A stretch of DNA of 17,236 nucleotides from CAZXVU01 sp964644465. Its GTDB lineage: Bacteria; Chlamydiota; Chlamydiia; Chlamydiales; SM23-39. The position numbers and the translations under genes were made by a program. The notes beneath the pieces were generated by a model that did not search any database, was not told the origin of the DNA, and was given only the letters and a program-made list of their open reading frames with translations. The first letter of the stretch is position 1; the number at the start of each line of letters is the position of its first letter. Below, one piece after another: positions 6,171 through 13,422 of the stretch. Location of the stretch: contig CAZXVU010000037.1 of assembly GCA_964644465.1 (NCBI GenBank), positions 1 to 17,236 on the forward strand. The letters are read 5' to 3'.

Positions 6171-8100
6171 GGCAGCTAGTCTTATCTATGCATTTTTAGC
6201 GATTCTCGGACTTGGTTTCCTCGTGTTCATCCATGAGCTGGGCCATTATTGGATCGCGCGCCGTCAAGGGATGCGCGTCGAAGCTTTTGCAATCGGTTTC
6301 GGAAAGCCTATCTACACCTGGGAATGGCAAGGGGTCAAATGGCATATTTGCTGCCTCCCGTTTGGCGGGTATGTAAAAATAGCCGGCATGCAAAAAGAGG
6401 GCAACCTCGAACCCTATGAAATCCCCGATGGTTTTTATGGAAAACGTCCCTGGCAGCGGATTCAAGTCGCTTTGGCAGGCCCAGTAGTCAATCTCCTCTT
6501 TGCCGCAGTGGCCTTCGTGATCCTTTGGTCATTCGGAGGTTTGAATAAACAATTCGCTGAATATACGCACCGGATCGGCTGGATCGACCCAAAATCTGCT
6601 TTATACGATCACGGAGTACGCCCTGGAGATGTCATAGATTCTTATGACAACCGTCCCTTCACCGGATTCAAAGATCTCCTCATCGCAGGAGCCATGAGCG
6701 ATGGAACGATCAATATCCAAGGCTATAAAGTCGATTATTTGACAAAGCAACACGTTCCCTTCAATTATTCTCTCGCCACCTATGACGACCCGCAAATCAG
6801 AGAAAAAATCGGAACCATCGGGGTTTTATCTCCTGCCCGCTATTTGATCTTCGACGGATCTAGCGGAATTCCAGCAGGGTCCCCAATCACTGAGAGTGGA
6901 ATCCAATCTAAAGATCGGATCATTTGGGCAGATGGAGAAATTGTTTTTTCCGCGCCTCAATTGAGCGCGCTCACCAATGAATCAACCTCCTTCTTGACAA
7001 TCCAAAGAGGCGATCAAGTTTTCCAAACGAAAGCGCCCCGAGTCAAGCTCGACGATTTGAAAATGACAGCCTCTGAAAGAGGGGAATTCGACGATTGGCA
7101 GCATGAAGCGCAATTAAGAGGACGTCTTCAAGACCTCTACTTTATCCCTTACAACTTATCTCCAACGGCAGATGTAGAAAGCCGGCTCAATTTTATCGAT
7201 GAAGAAGAAGGGGCGAAAGCGTTCCAGCAATGCCGCCGCTGCTCTTATTTCCATCCTCTGGAAGAAGGGGACAAAATTCTGTCTGTGGATGGATATCCGG
7301 TACATTCTTCCTATGAACTTTTGGAAATGCTCCAAACCCGCCGCGTTCTTGTCATTGTAGACAGGAATCCAGATGCCTTGAATAAGGTGCTCTGGACCCA
7401 AGCCGATAACCAATTCGATCAATTCAATGCTTCCGATCTCCAATCGATGATTTCTTCTATTGGGACTTCACAAGTAGAAAACTCTGCTGGAACGCTCCAG
7501 CTTCTCAATCCCATTGTTCCAAAGCCTTTAATCGATTTGTCTTTGACCACCGAACAAAAAGCGCAGCTTGCCCAGGAAATCGCGCAGAGCAAAAAAGAAA
7601 TCGCAGCGATTCAAGATCCAGAAAAAAGGTTTGAAGAACTGAAAAAACTCGAACAGACGCAGCATAAAGCAGTCCTCGGCGTTCCTCTTAAAGACCGCGA
7701 AGTATTCTATAATCCCTCTCCCCAGCAGCAGTTTCTCGATGTCTTTAAAGAAACTTGGAGAACTCTGTACGGGCTTGTTTCCGGATATCTGAATCCGAAA
7801 TTTGTGAGCGGTCCTGTTGGCATAGTCCAAGTCGTCCATCAAAGCTGGATGCTGGGCCCCAAAGAAGCTCTTTATTGGATGGCTGTCATCAGCCTCAATC
7901 TAGGTCTGATCAATCTTCTGCCGATCCCCGTCCTTGATGGAGGGCACATTATGTTTTCTATTGTCGAAGCGATCACGAAGAGACCTCTTCGCGCCAAAAC
8001 GATGGAACGACTCATCATCCCATTCGTAGGGCTCCTCATAGCTCTATTTCTTTACATCACTTACCAAGATATTGCGCGTCTCCTGAGCAAATTCTTCTAA
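6169..8100 (+). CDS. rseP: RseP/YaeL-type site-2 intramembrane zinc metalloprotease
   Basis: This is an M50-family site-2 protease, which cuts membrane-spanning segments of anti-sigma factors, signal peptides or other substrates within the inner membrane. The zinc motif HELGH (22-26) lies in the first hydrophobic segment and the third ligand Asp590 in LPIPVLDGG (584-592). FGGYVK (65-70) is the usual family motif. Hydrophobic segments are at about 4-28, 99-121, 565-590 and 615-635. At 643 residues it is far longer than the roughly 450-residue E. coli RseP, as in chlamydial homologues. The excess lies between the second and third membrane segments: PDZ-like stretches at about 137-165, 236-262 and 362-400, plus a charged probable coiled coil (460-505). 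The ribosome site (GGGA) is weak and sits inside the inverted repeat. It probably shares transcription with dxr unless that repeat terminates or adds a promoter. Confidence 0.93.
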   Translation: MAASLIYAFLAILGLGFLVFIHELGHYWIARRQGMRVEAFAIGFGKPIYTWEWQGVKWHICCLPFGGYVKIAGMQKEGNLEPYEIPDGFYGKRPWQRIQVALAGPVVNLLFAAVAFVILWSFGGLNKQFAEYTHRIGWIDPKSALYDHGVRPGDVIDSYDNRPFTGFKDLLIAGAMSDGTINIQGYKVDYLTKQHVPFNYSLATYDDPQIREKIGTIGVLSPARYLIFDGSSGIPAGSPITESGIQSKDRIIWADGEIVFSAPQLSALTNESTSFLTIQRGDQVFQTKAPRVKLDDLKMTASERGEFDDWQHEAQLRGRLQDLYFIPYNLSPTADVESRLNFIDEEEGAKAFQQCRRCSYFHPLEEGDKILSVDGYPVHSSYELLEMLQTRRVLVIVDRNPDALNKVLWTQADNQFDQFNASDLQSMISSIGTSQVENSAGTLQLLNPIVPKPLIDLSLTTEQKAQLAQEIAQSKKEIAAIQDPEKRFEELKKLEQTQHKAVLGVPLKDREVFYNPSPQQQFLDVFKETWRTLYGLVSGYLNPKFVSGPVGIVQVVHQSWMLGPKEALYWMAVISLNLGLINLLPIPVLDGGHIMFSIVEAITKRPLRAKTMERLIIPFVGLLIALFLYITYQDIARLLSKFF

Positions 8101-8159
8101 ATAGATTTAAAGGTGTTCCTGCTGGTTTGAAATCACAAGGGTACCTGGCTTTTATTCAA

Positions 8160-8192
8160 CGCAAAGAACGCAAAGACGCAAAGGCCGCAAAG
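8160..8192. repeat. Four spaced copies of CGCAAAG
   Basis: CGCAAAG occurs at 8160-8166, 8169-8175, 8177-8183 and 8186-8192, at intervals of 9, 8 and 9 bases. It is a short degenerate tandem array between rseP and the glycosidase gene. Similar CGCAAAG strings recur as interspersed repeats between genes in many environmental bacteria. The copies are seen directly; membership of a dispersed family needs a genome search. The rest of the 151-bp gap shows no clear rseP terminator and only a weak promoter-like TAATAT at 8226-8231. Confidence 0.6.
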
Positions 8193-8251
8193 AAGAAATA
8201 ATTCTACTTTTTCTCCATTTGTGTGTAATATGCTGGGCCTGAAGGTGCTAT

Positions 8252-9847
8252 ATGAAATTTTTGTTATTGTTTTTTCCGATTTTTGCGTTTGCTTCTTGGG
8301 CTGAAGATACATTGAGAGAGATGTCGCTAGATGAAAAAATCGGACAGCTACTTGTTGCGCCAGCATGTCCTTTAAGGAAAGAAGACCACTGGGCCGATTG
8401 GCTGAAAATCTTGGATGAATGCCATGTTGGAAATGCCCTCGTCAAAGAATCCGATCCCGTATCCCAAGTGCAATTTCTCAATAAGCTGCAAAGTGAAACG
8501 AAAATTCCCCTAATGATTGTGGCGGATGCAGAATGGGGGCTTGCGATGCGCATGACGAATACGATCGCTTTTCCCCGAAATATGACTTTGGGAGCTGTCT
8601 CTGACCTGAGTCTTATCTATCAAATGGGCGCTGAGATTGGCCGGCAAGCGCGGCTTGTTGGGATCCATATGAATTTAGCCCCTGTTGCAGATGTAAACAA
8701 CAACCCCGCAAATCCGATCATCCATATGCGATCTTTCGGCGAAGATCCGAATGAGGTAGCCTTGCGCGTTTCAGCCTATTTGAGAGGAATGCAGGATGGA
8801 GGGGCTTTGGCTTGCGCCAAACACTTTCCGGGACATGGCGATACGGGTGTCGATTCCCATTTTGATCTGCCGTTCATTCCCTATTCCAAATCGAGGCTGG
8901 AAAAAATCGAATTCGTCCCTTTCCAACAGTCCATCTCTGACGGCGTGGAAGCCATTATGAGCGCGCATCTATTTGTTCCCTGCATTGATGAGATCTATCC
9001 CACTTCCCTGTCTTCTACTTGCCTCCAAAAAATCGCCAGGGAAGAACTTCATTTCCAAGGTCTTTTGATCAGCGACGCTTTGAATATGAAAGCTGTAGCA
9101 GATCGTTTTTCTGTTCCAGAAATCGCAATTCTTGCGAAAAAGGCAGGCACCGATCTTCTCCTTTATGGAGATCATAAGAATCCGAATAACGATCAGATTC
9201 TCCGCGAACAGATCCCTGCTGCTTTTAAAGCGTTGAAAGAGGCCTATCTTTCCGGGGCTTTGGATGTAAAAGATTTGGAAGAATCTGTTTTCCGAATTCT
9301 AAAAGCGAAAGAAAAATTGGGGCTTCACTTAAAAAGAGATGTTTCTGCTGACAACCTCCATCAAGCTCTCAATAACAAAGAAGCCATACAATTGAAGAAA
9401 CAACTCTTTCAACATGCGGTCACTCTCATTGGAGAGCCGGCAAAAATGGTCGAAAATATTGCGTATCTCACCATCGGGGAAAATGATGTTTTGCAAAAAA
9501 AATTCTCCGTTTTTTTTGAAGCTTCTAATCAGATGGATTCTGAAAAAAAAATCGAATTGATGGAGAAACTCCGTTCCTTTGATCAAGTTGTGATTGCTTT
9601 GCACCGGATCGATTTGAAAATGAAAGATTTTGGGCTTTCTAAAGATTGCTTGGAACTCATCGAGGAGCTTTCTCCCAGATCCGTTCTCTGCCTCTTTGGA
9701 ACTCCATATTCTCTCAAACTCTTTAAAAGCCAGAAAACAGTCCTGCTTGGTTATGAAAATGATCAACAAGCGCAATGGGCTGTCTTTTGTGTTTTAAGTG
9801 GAAAAGAAGAAGCGCGCGGAAAATTGCCTGTTACTCTTCCAAAATAG
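8252..9847 (+). CDS. nagZ: Exported family-3 glycosidase, NagZ-type beta-N-acetylhexosaminidase
   Basis: This glycoside hydrolase family 3 enzyme probably removes terminal N-acetylglucosamine from peptidoglycan fragments. The 531 residues start with a signal-like segment (1-17, ending FAFASWAED), so a non-cytoplasmic location is likely. The NagZ signature KHFPGHGDT (190-198) is intact, followed by the Asp201-Ser-His203 dyad that serves as acid/base in bacterial NagZ, and the nucleophile Asp275 in LISDALNMKAV. SFGEDP (161-166) is also typical. The catalytic barrel occupies about 25-360. Residues 380-531 form an extra domain absent from the roughly 340-residue E. coli enzyme but present in longer Gram-positive NagZ proteins. 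GAAGGTG just before the ATG supports the start. The 3' end overlaps the convergent dipeptidase gene by 17 bases. A different hexosaminide or glucoside substrate is possible but less likely. Confidence 0.85.
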   Translation: MKFLLLFFPIFAFASWAEDTLREMSLDEKIGQLLVAPACPLRKEDHWADWLKILDECHVGNALVKESDPVSQVQFLNKLQSETKIPLMIVADAEWGLAMRMTNTIAFPRNMTLGAVSDLSLIYQMGAEIGRQARLVGIHMNLAPVADVNNNPANPIIHMRSFGEDPNEVALRVSAYLRGMQDGGALACAKHFPGHGDTGVDSHFDLPFIPYSKSRLEKIEFVPFQQSISDGVEAIMSAHLFVPCIDEIYPTSLSSTCLQKIAREELHFQGLLISDALNMKAVADRFSVPEIAILAKKAGTDLLLYGDHKNPNNDQILREQIPAAFKALKEAYLSGALDVKDLEESVFRILKAKEKLGLHLKRDVSADNLHQALNNKEAIQLKKQLFQHAVTLIGEPAKMVENIAYLTIGENDVLQKKFSVFFEASNQMDSEKKIELMEKLRSFDQVVIALHRIDLKMKDFGLSKDCLELIEELSPRSVLCLFGTPYSLKLFKSQKTVLLGYENDQQAQWAVFCVLSGKEEARGKLPVTLPK

Positions 9848-10784
9848 AAATGGGTCGGAGGAATTGGATCAGATTGCGGTAGGCGATCTTTTCGATCTGT
9901 GCCTCCGAAAGGATTTTTCGCAGCAGCTTCAGAAACTTAGGATAGCAGCTGGAATTATCATACCCCTCAAAGAAAAACGGCTTTAAATAGTCCAATTCAG
10001 GAGGGGAGTCTCCATCGTAAAAGAAATCAGCCCCTAAACAGAGATGGTCCAAACCTCCCAGCTTTTCTGCATGTTCTATATGGCGTAAAAAATCATCGGG
10101 ACCGCCCGATCCCACAAACAAGCGGACAAAATTGATTCCCATCACGCCTTTCCTGCGAATGATTTCCTTGGCGATATCGTCGGGGAGATTGCGGGGATTG
10201 TCCATTACTTTCCGGAAATTCGAATGGCTGGCCATGGGATTAATTTTTAGATGATATTTATCGATCGCATTCAAAATATCGTGGGCGAGAGCGTCGGAAG
10301 TATGGCTAATGTCGATGGCAATATTTTTTCCATCCATCCAGCGCAGTAATGTGAGTCCATCAGGTTTAATTCCCGCTTTTGAGGCATTGCCTCCTCCAAA
10401 CCGGTTTTCATCATTCCAGGTAAAGCTGATATAGCTGATACGGCCCGCTTCTTTCCACCATCGATCGATCCGTTTCAATCCGATTTCAATCGTCTCTTCC
10501 TCTGCGCAAAAACCGGAGGCATTTTCAATTGCCAAAAGGGGATAAATATCCTTTGCGAAGGCATTTCCATATTTTTTGGGAAGAGTTTTAAAGATCTGGA
10601 ATTGCTCCTCTCCTAACCTTGCGCTGTCTGATTTTGTGATCGTAAAAATAGCGAGCGTTTGAAGGACAACCTCGCCTTGTTTAAGCTGAGGGATCGATGC
10701 ACGCGACTCAGGATTGTTTGCCGTTCTGGCAGGATCTCCCTGAAGATAGGAAAGAAGGTCGCAATGGTTATCTGCAATTTTCAT
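9831..10784 (-). CDS. Membrane dipeptidase (peptidase family M19)
   Basis: This is a zinc dipeptidase of the renal dipeptidase (M19) family, which hydrolyses dipeptides, often including D-amino acids. The 317 residues carry the family ligand positions: His7 and Asp9 (NHCD), Glu87 (AIENASG), His161 (ISHTS) and His187 (MASHSNF), with Asp253 in GADFFYDGD. SFTWNDENRFGGG (120-132) is the typical loop after the bridging glutamate. No signal peptide is evident despite the family name, so it is probably cytoplasmic. No clear Shine-Dalgarno sequence precedes the ATG, but the N terminus fits the family. It converges on the NagZ-type gene with 17 bases of overlap. The pairing hints at breakdown of wall-derived sugars and peptides, but the opposite orientation means they are not one operon. 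Confidence 0.9.
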   Translation of the reverse strand: MKIADNHCDLLSYLQGDPARTANNPESRASIPQLKQGEVVLQTLAIFTITKSDSARLGEEQFQIFKTLPKKYGNAFAKDIYPLLAIENASGFCAEEETIEIGLKRIDRWWKEAGRISYISFTWNDENRFGGGNASKAGIKPDGLTLLRWMDGKNIAIDISHTSDALAHDILNAIDKYHLKINPMASHSNFRKVMDNPRNLPDDIAKEIIRRKGVMGINFVRLFVGSGGPDDFLRHIEHAEKLGGLDHLCLGADFFYDGDSPPELDYLKPFFFEGYDNSSCYPKFLKLLRKILSEAQIEKIAYRNLIQFLRPISILEE

Positions 10785-10809
10785 GAAAACGGATAGTACA
10801 GGAAAACAG

Positions 10810-10838
10810 AAAAGGCCGCCACAATTGGACGGCCTTTT
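10810..10838 (-). terminator. Intrinsic terminator after the 485-residue protein gene
   Basis: AAAAGGCCG (10810-10818) and CGGCCTTTT (10830-10838) form a perfect 9-bp stem around an 11-nt loop. On the minus strand the GC-rich stem ends in TTTT followed by CTGTTTT, a good Rho-independent terminator. It lies 34 bases past the stop of the minus-strand gene at 10872. Only 25 bases separate it from the dipeptidase start at 10784, so that downstream gene must rely on read-through or on a promoter overlapping the hairpin. Confidence 0.75.
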
Positions 10839-10871
10839 AGCCTCTTTAGGAAGCTTTGCGGTGGAAGAATC

Positions 10872-12484
10872 TTATTCTACAGCATCTGCGCCACCACCCC
10901 TCCGCTTTTTTCCTCCTTTAGCGGCACCTCCTGTTGCATCAGTTGCTGGAGGAGGACCTTTAGGTAGAGGAGGTCTTGTAGGTTTTAAAGGCTCTTGTCT
11001 TGAACCCGACGAGACCACGTCCGCGAATGATTGTGGTGCAGGAGTTTCTGAGTCTGTTCTAGTATCCGCAGCTCGAGAAGCATCTTTTCCATCAGTTTCT
11101 TCTTCTGCTCCTGGAGCATCAGAAGAGGCTCTAGATCTAGATTTCTCCTTAGATCCAGAAGGTCCTGCTTCTGGTTCTTCTACAGAGTCAGCGGCTCTAG
11201 GGCTAGCTTTCTTAGATCCAGGAGCTCCAGCTTCTGGGTCTACAGCATCAGAAGAGGCTCTAGATCTAGCTTTAGTGACAGCTTCTGCAATAGGATTAGA
11301 AGAGTCTGAATCAGCACCAGGTTTAGTAAGCGCTTTATCAGCTCCAGCACCGCTAGTGTCGACATGAAGATCTTCTTCTTCTTCTTCAGCATCAGCATCA
11401 GCAACTCTAGAACCTCGTCTTTTTGGATCTGCTTCTTTTAATTCTGTATCTTCTTCATCAGCTACTCTAGCACCTTTTCTTCTAGCGCTCCCTGCACCTG
11501 ATAGTTCATCTACCTCTTTGTCGCCACCACCTGTTCCGCCTGAACTTCTCCTGCGCGGAGTTGTATCGTCCACTTGTGTAAAGGGATCCTCATCGAGANN
11601 NNNNNNNNNNNNNNNNNNNNNNNNNNNNNNNNNNNNNNNNNNNNNNNNNNNNNNNNNNNNNNNNNNNNNNNNNNNNNNNNNNNNNNNNNNNNNNNNNNAC
11701 TTCTCCTGCGCGGAGTTGTATCGTCCACTTGTGTAAAGGGATCCTCATCGAGAACTGTTTCTAGATCTTCAGAAAGGGTTGCCAAGGCTAAATTTTCTTG
11801 TTCTGGAGTGAGTTCCTTATGCATTCCTGAAGCAGCATCAATAAAGTCATCTTTATCGTCCTCTTCGACAATTTTATCAGCGCCGAGTTCTGCTTTCCTT
11901 GCGGCGATGGCTTTATCGAGCCAAGATAGAGAGGATGATATAGAGGATCCAAAACCAGCCTGACCTAGCTTTCCGTAGGCATGATAGAAAGCGGCGCCTA
12001 GATTGGCTCCAGCCTTTGGAAGGCGCTCATTCATATGAGACCATACATTATTCACTCTGTCTCTTAACGCTCTCAGTTTTGGTACGACCTGTCCTAATAG
12101 AACTTCTTCTTGTTTGGCCCAATCAACTTTATACCCAGCTCTCTGAAGAGTTACGTAAGTGTCCTTGGAAATTTTGGAACGGCTTGAATAGGAGATGGCT
12201 GCATTGAAGCGGTCGAGCAATGCTTTTGCTTTCTCAGTCGCTGATTGGTATCCTAAATAAGCATCTGTTTCTTTAGCCATTTTGCTCTTTAGACCTTCAT
12301 TTGTTTTCGGAAAGTCTCCAGCTTTATAATCGTTATACAAAAGCAGCCATTCGCCTTTAGCTCCTTCGATTTTTCGATGTTCTCTTACAACGAAGCCCAT
12401 ATCTCTTCGATATTGCTTTAAGGTTAAAGAACCAGTTTGGCTGAAGCTTATTGGTTGAGCTCCAACTTCGGATGTGCTTGCCAT
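10872..12484 (-). CDS. Unrecognised protein with repetitive charged tail, interrupted by an assembly gap
   Basis: I do not recognise this gene. The ATG at 12482-12484 has GAGGGT 5 bases upstream; a GTG at 12526 is in frame but lacks a ribosome site. Two pieces in the same frame, once the 55-bp duplicate and 100 N are collapsed, give 485 residues ending DAVE-stop at 10872. Residues 1-250 are mostly helical with no signal peptide and no membrane segment. After about residue 253 the chain is low in complexity: rich in Ser, Ala, Gly, Glu, Asp, Arg and Pro, with repeats such as SRASSDA (twice), PEAG-PGSK/PEAG-SGSK and RVAD (twice). It ends in a proline-rich LPKGPPP and a basic GGKKRRGGG. Such a layout in chlamydia-like bacteria suits a secreted effector or surface-associated protein, but this is inference only. 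As deposited, the gap breaks the frame. Confidence 0.7.
11115..11269. repeat. In-frame direct repeats inside the tail of the 485-residue protein
   Basis: A 26-bp sequence is identical at 11115-11140 and 11244-11269, 129 bp apart (43 codons, in frame). It encodes the SRASSDA repeat on the minus strand. A second, diverged pair starts CTTAGATCCAG at 11149 and 11211. These repeats make the tail prone to copy-number change and to misassembly. Confidence 0.75.
11544..11753. repeat. Identical 55-bp direct repeats flanking the N gap
   Basis: Bases 11544-11598 and 11699-11753 are identical over 55 bp, and each directly abuts one side of the run of N. Both copies read as DEDPFTQVDDTTPRRRS on the minus strand. 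Exact identity ending at a gap is what overlapping contig ends look like when an assembler or scaffolder fails to merge them. A true tandem repeat, with more copies hidden in the gap, is the alternative. Confidence 0.9.
11599..11698. other. Assembly gap of 100 N
   Basis: One hundred consecutive N, a round number often used as a placeholder for unknown length. It falls inside the minus-strand gene for the repeat-tailed protein. As written it shifts that reading frame, because 155 bases (gap plus one duplicate) is not a multiple of three. Removing 155 bases restores an open frame. Confidence 0.97.
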
Positions 12485-12526
12485 AGAACCCTCATTTTTT
12501 TGATGTTCATTTCTTTGGAAAAACAC

Positions 12527-12541
12527 TCACATTCTTTGTGA
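12527..12541. promoter_or_regulatory. Interrupted palindrome upstream of the repeat-tailed protein gene
   Basis: TCACA-TTCTT-TGTGA forms 5-bp arms around 5 bases, 42 bp before the minus-strand ATG at 12484. It could be an operator or a leader hairpin. The arms are short and the surroundings AT-rich, so chance is a real possibility. The remaining intergenic DNA to 12712 is very AT-rich and must contain divergent promoters for two genes. Confidence 0.25.
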
Positions 12542-12656
12542 GAAGGGACTTGTGTACCATAAAAGCATATATTTTATTAAAGGAAAATTTACGAACCCTT
12601 AAAATAATTAATTTTAGTCGTATCTTAATTAAAATCAAAAGCTAAAGTTAATTAAC

Positions 12657-12689
12657 TTGATAAATATTAAATTAAACTGTTTATATAAT
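12657..12689 (+). promoter_or_regulatory. Candidate promoter of the small exported protein gene
   Basis: A perfect TATAAT lies at 12684-12689, 23 bases before the ATG at 12713. TTGATA at 12657-12662 is a good -35, but the spacer is 21 bp, or 19 bp if TATATA at 12682-12687 is the -10. Both are longer than the preferred 17. The -10 is the convincing part. A short leader with AGGT at 12703-12706 follows. Confidence 0.4.
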
Positions 12690-12712
12690 GATAGGTATTA
12701 TTAGGTATAATT

Positions 12713-13198
12713 ATGAAGATTGCGATTTGCGTTGTCGCTATAACAGCCCTTGTTGGAATGTGTACCAATTCGAATGGGGGTAAATATGTCTCCCAATCAG
12801 ACCATCTGATTGAATATCAGCTAGAAGGGGATCAATATGCCGTTGTAGTCGTGCAGAATGGGATCAGTTCTTCAGAATCGAGGAGAATGGCCCGCCAAAG
12901 GGCAGCGGAGATCACGGTACTGCAAGGGGGCCGCTATTTTACGGTTGACTCGGAAGAAGAGACCACAGTGATGAGATCGGACAAAGAATATCCAAGTAAC
13001 GACGCTTTCTATGGCAACATGTATCAGGAATTGATCATTGAAGGGAACTTCGGCAAGTCGAGTATGCAGAGACAGCAAGCGATCAATGCTCCCATCAGTA
13101 CGTATACTGGAACGCGGCTTGTCTTTACGATCTATCAAACGAAGCCTCGGGGCAAATCTGCCGTCGACGCTTGCACCCTGACCAACTGCAAGAAATAG
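12713..13198 (+). CDS. Small exported protein, possible lipoprotein, 161 residues
   Basis: The N terminus (MKIAICVVAITALVGMC) is a short signal peptide. Cys17 could be a lipobox cysteine, but Met at -1 is atypical, so lipidation is uncertain. The segment at about 59-79 (MARQRAAEITVLQGGRYFTV) resembles a motif I associate with a family of small bacterial envelope lipoproteins (RAAE-T---G--YF). I cannot confirm the family. The centre is predicted mostly beta. Two cysteines near the end (Cys154, Cys159) could form a disulfide in the periplasm. AGGT precedes the ATG by 6 bases. The gene stands alone, divergent from the repeat-tailed protein and convergent with dnaK. Its role is unknown. Confidence 0.75.
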   Translation: MKIAICVVAITALVGMCTNSNGGKYVSQSDHLIEYQLEGDQYAVVVVQNGISSSESRRMARQRAAEITVLQGGRYFTVDSEEETTVMRSDKEYPSNDAFYGNMYQELIIEGNFGKSSMQRQQAINAPISTYTGTRLVFTIYQTKPRGKSAVDACTLTNCKK

Positions 13199-13204
13199 CA
13201 AAGG

Positions 13205-13365
13205 TTATCCTGCATATCTTGTAGCGAGCTTAGCGAGCCATCCTGCAGATCCTGTAATTGTTTTTGCAATCAATGGAACAGGATAGGCAGGATCGCCGCC
13301 AATGGCGGCGCAGGATCCGCCACCCCAAATCGAAACGATTTGTGGCCCATTGGCGGGCAGGATAA
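13205..13365. repeat. Intergenic repeat element with nested inverted repeats
   Basis: The element is bounded by perfect 9-bp inverted ends, TTATCCTGC (13205-13213) and GCAGGATAA (13357-13365). Inside are a long arm pair matching at 14 of 16 positions (13240-13255 with 13278-13293), a near-tandem TAGCGAGCT/TAGCGAGCC (13222-13239), a GC-rich palindrome CGCCGCCAATGGCGGCG (13294-13310) and a stem AAATCG/CGATTT (13327-13332 with 13336-13341). ATCCTG/CAGGAT strings recur throughout. It has no coding capacity and sits between two convergent genes. It resembles bacterial interspersed palindromic repeats and may also help end transcription from the left. Confidence 0.7.
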
Positions 13366-13395
13366 AAAAAACCCGGTCCTTTTGAGACCGGGTTT
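13364..13395 (-). terminator. Intrinsic terminator of the hrcA-grpE-dnaK operon
   Basis: AAACCCGGTC (13369-13378) and GACCGGGTTT (13386-13395) form a perfect 10-bp stem with a 7-nt loop, 27 bases beyond the dnaK stop codon. On the minus strand the stem is followed by a run of eight T (13364-13371 on the plus strand), the classic Rho-independent form. Confidence 0.93.
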
Positions 13396-13422
13396 GTACA
13401 TTTTTCAGGGACTAGAGATTAT

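Noticed and set aside
8133..8366. Minus-strand frame of 77 residues over the CGCAAAG array
   Set aside because: Its end is a translation of the repeat array and its start lies inside the glycosidase gene. Such short frames over this kind of repeat are usually spurious.
10783..11367. Plus-strand open frame of 194 residues, rich in Ser, Ala, Gly and Leu
   Set aside because: It mirrors the low-complexity tail of the minus-strand gene, starts inside the dipeptidase start region and runs through that gene's terminator. The minus strand has the ribosome site and the non-repetitive N-terminal half.
11510..12526. Minus-strand frame of 338 residues from a GTG at 12526 that reads through the N run
   Set aside because: The part beyond the gap is out of frame with the true tail and re-reads the 55-bp duplicate in the wrong frame. 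The GTG has no ribosome site, while the ATG at 12484 has GAGGGT.
13205..13365. Possible CRISPR array or tRNA in the repeat-rich gap before dnaK
   Set aside because: The repeats are unevenly spaced, of different sequence and mostly inverted, with no regular spacers. No cloverleaf arms or CCA end were found.
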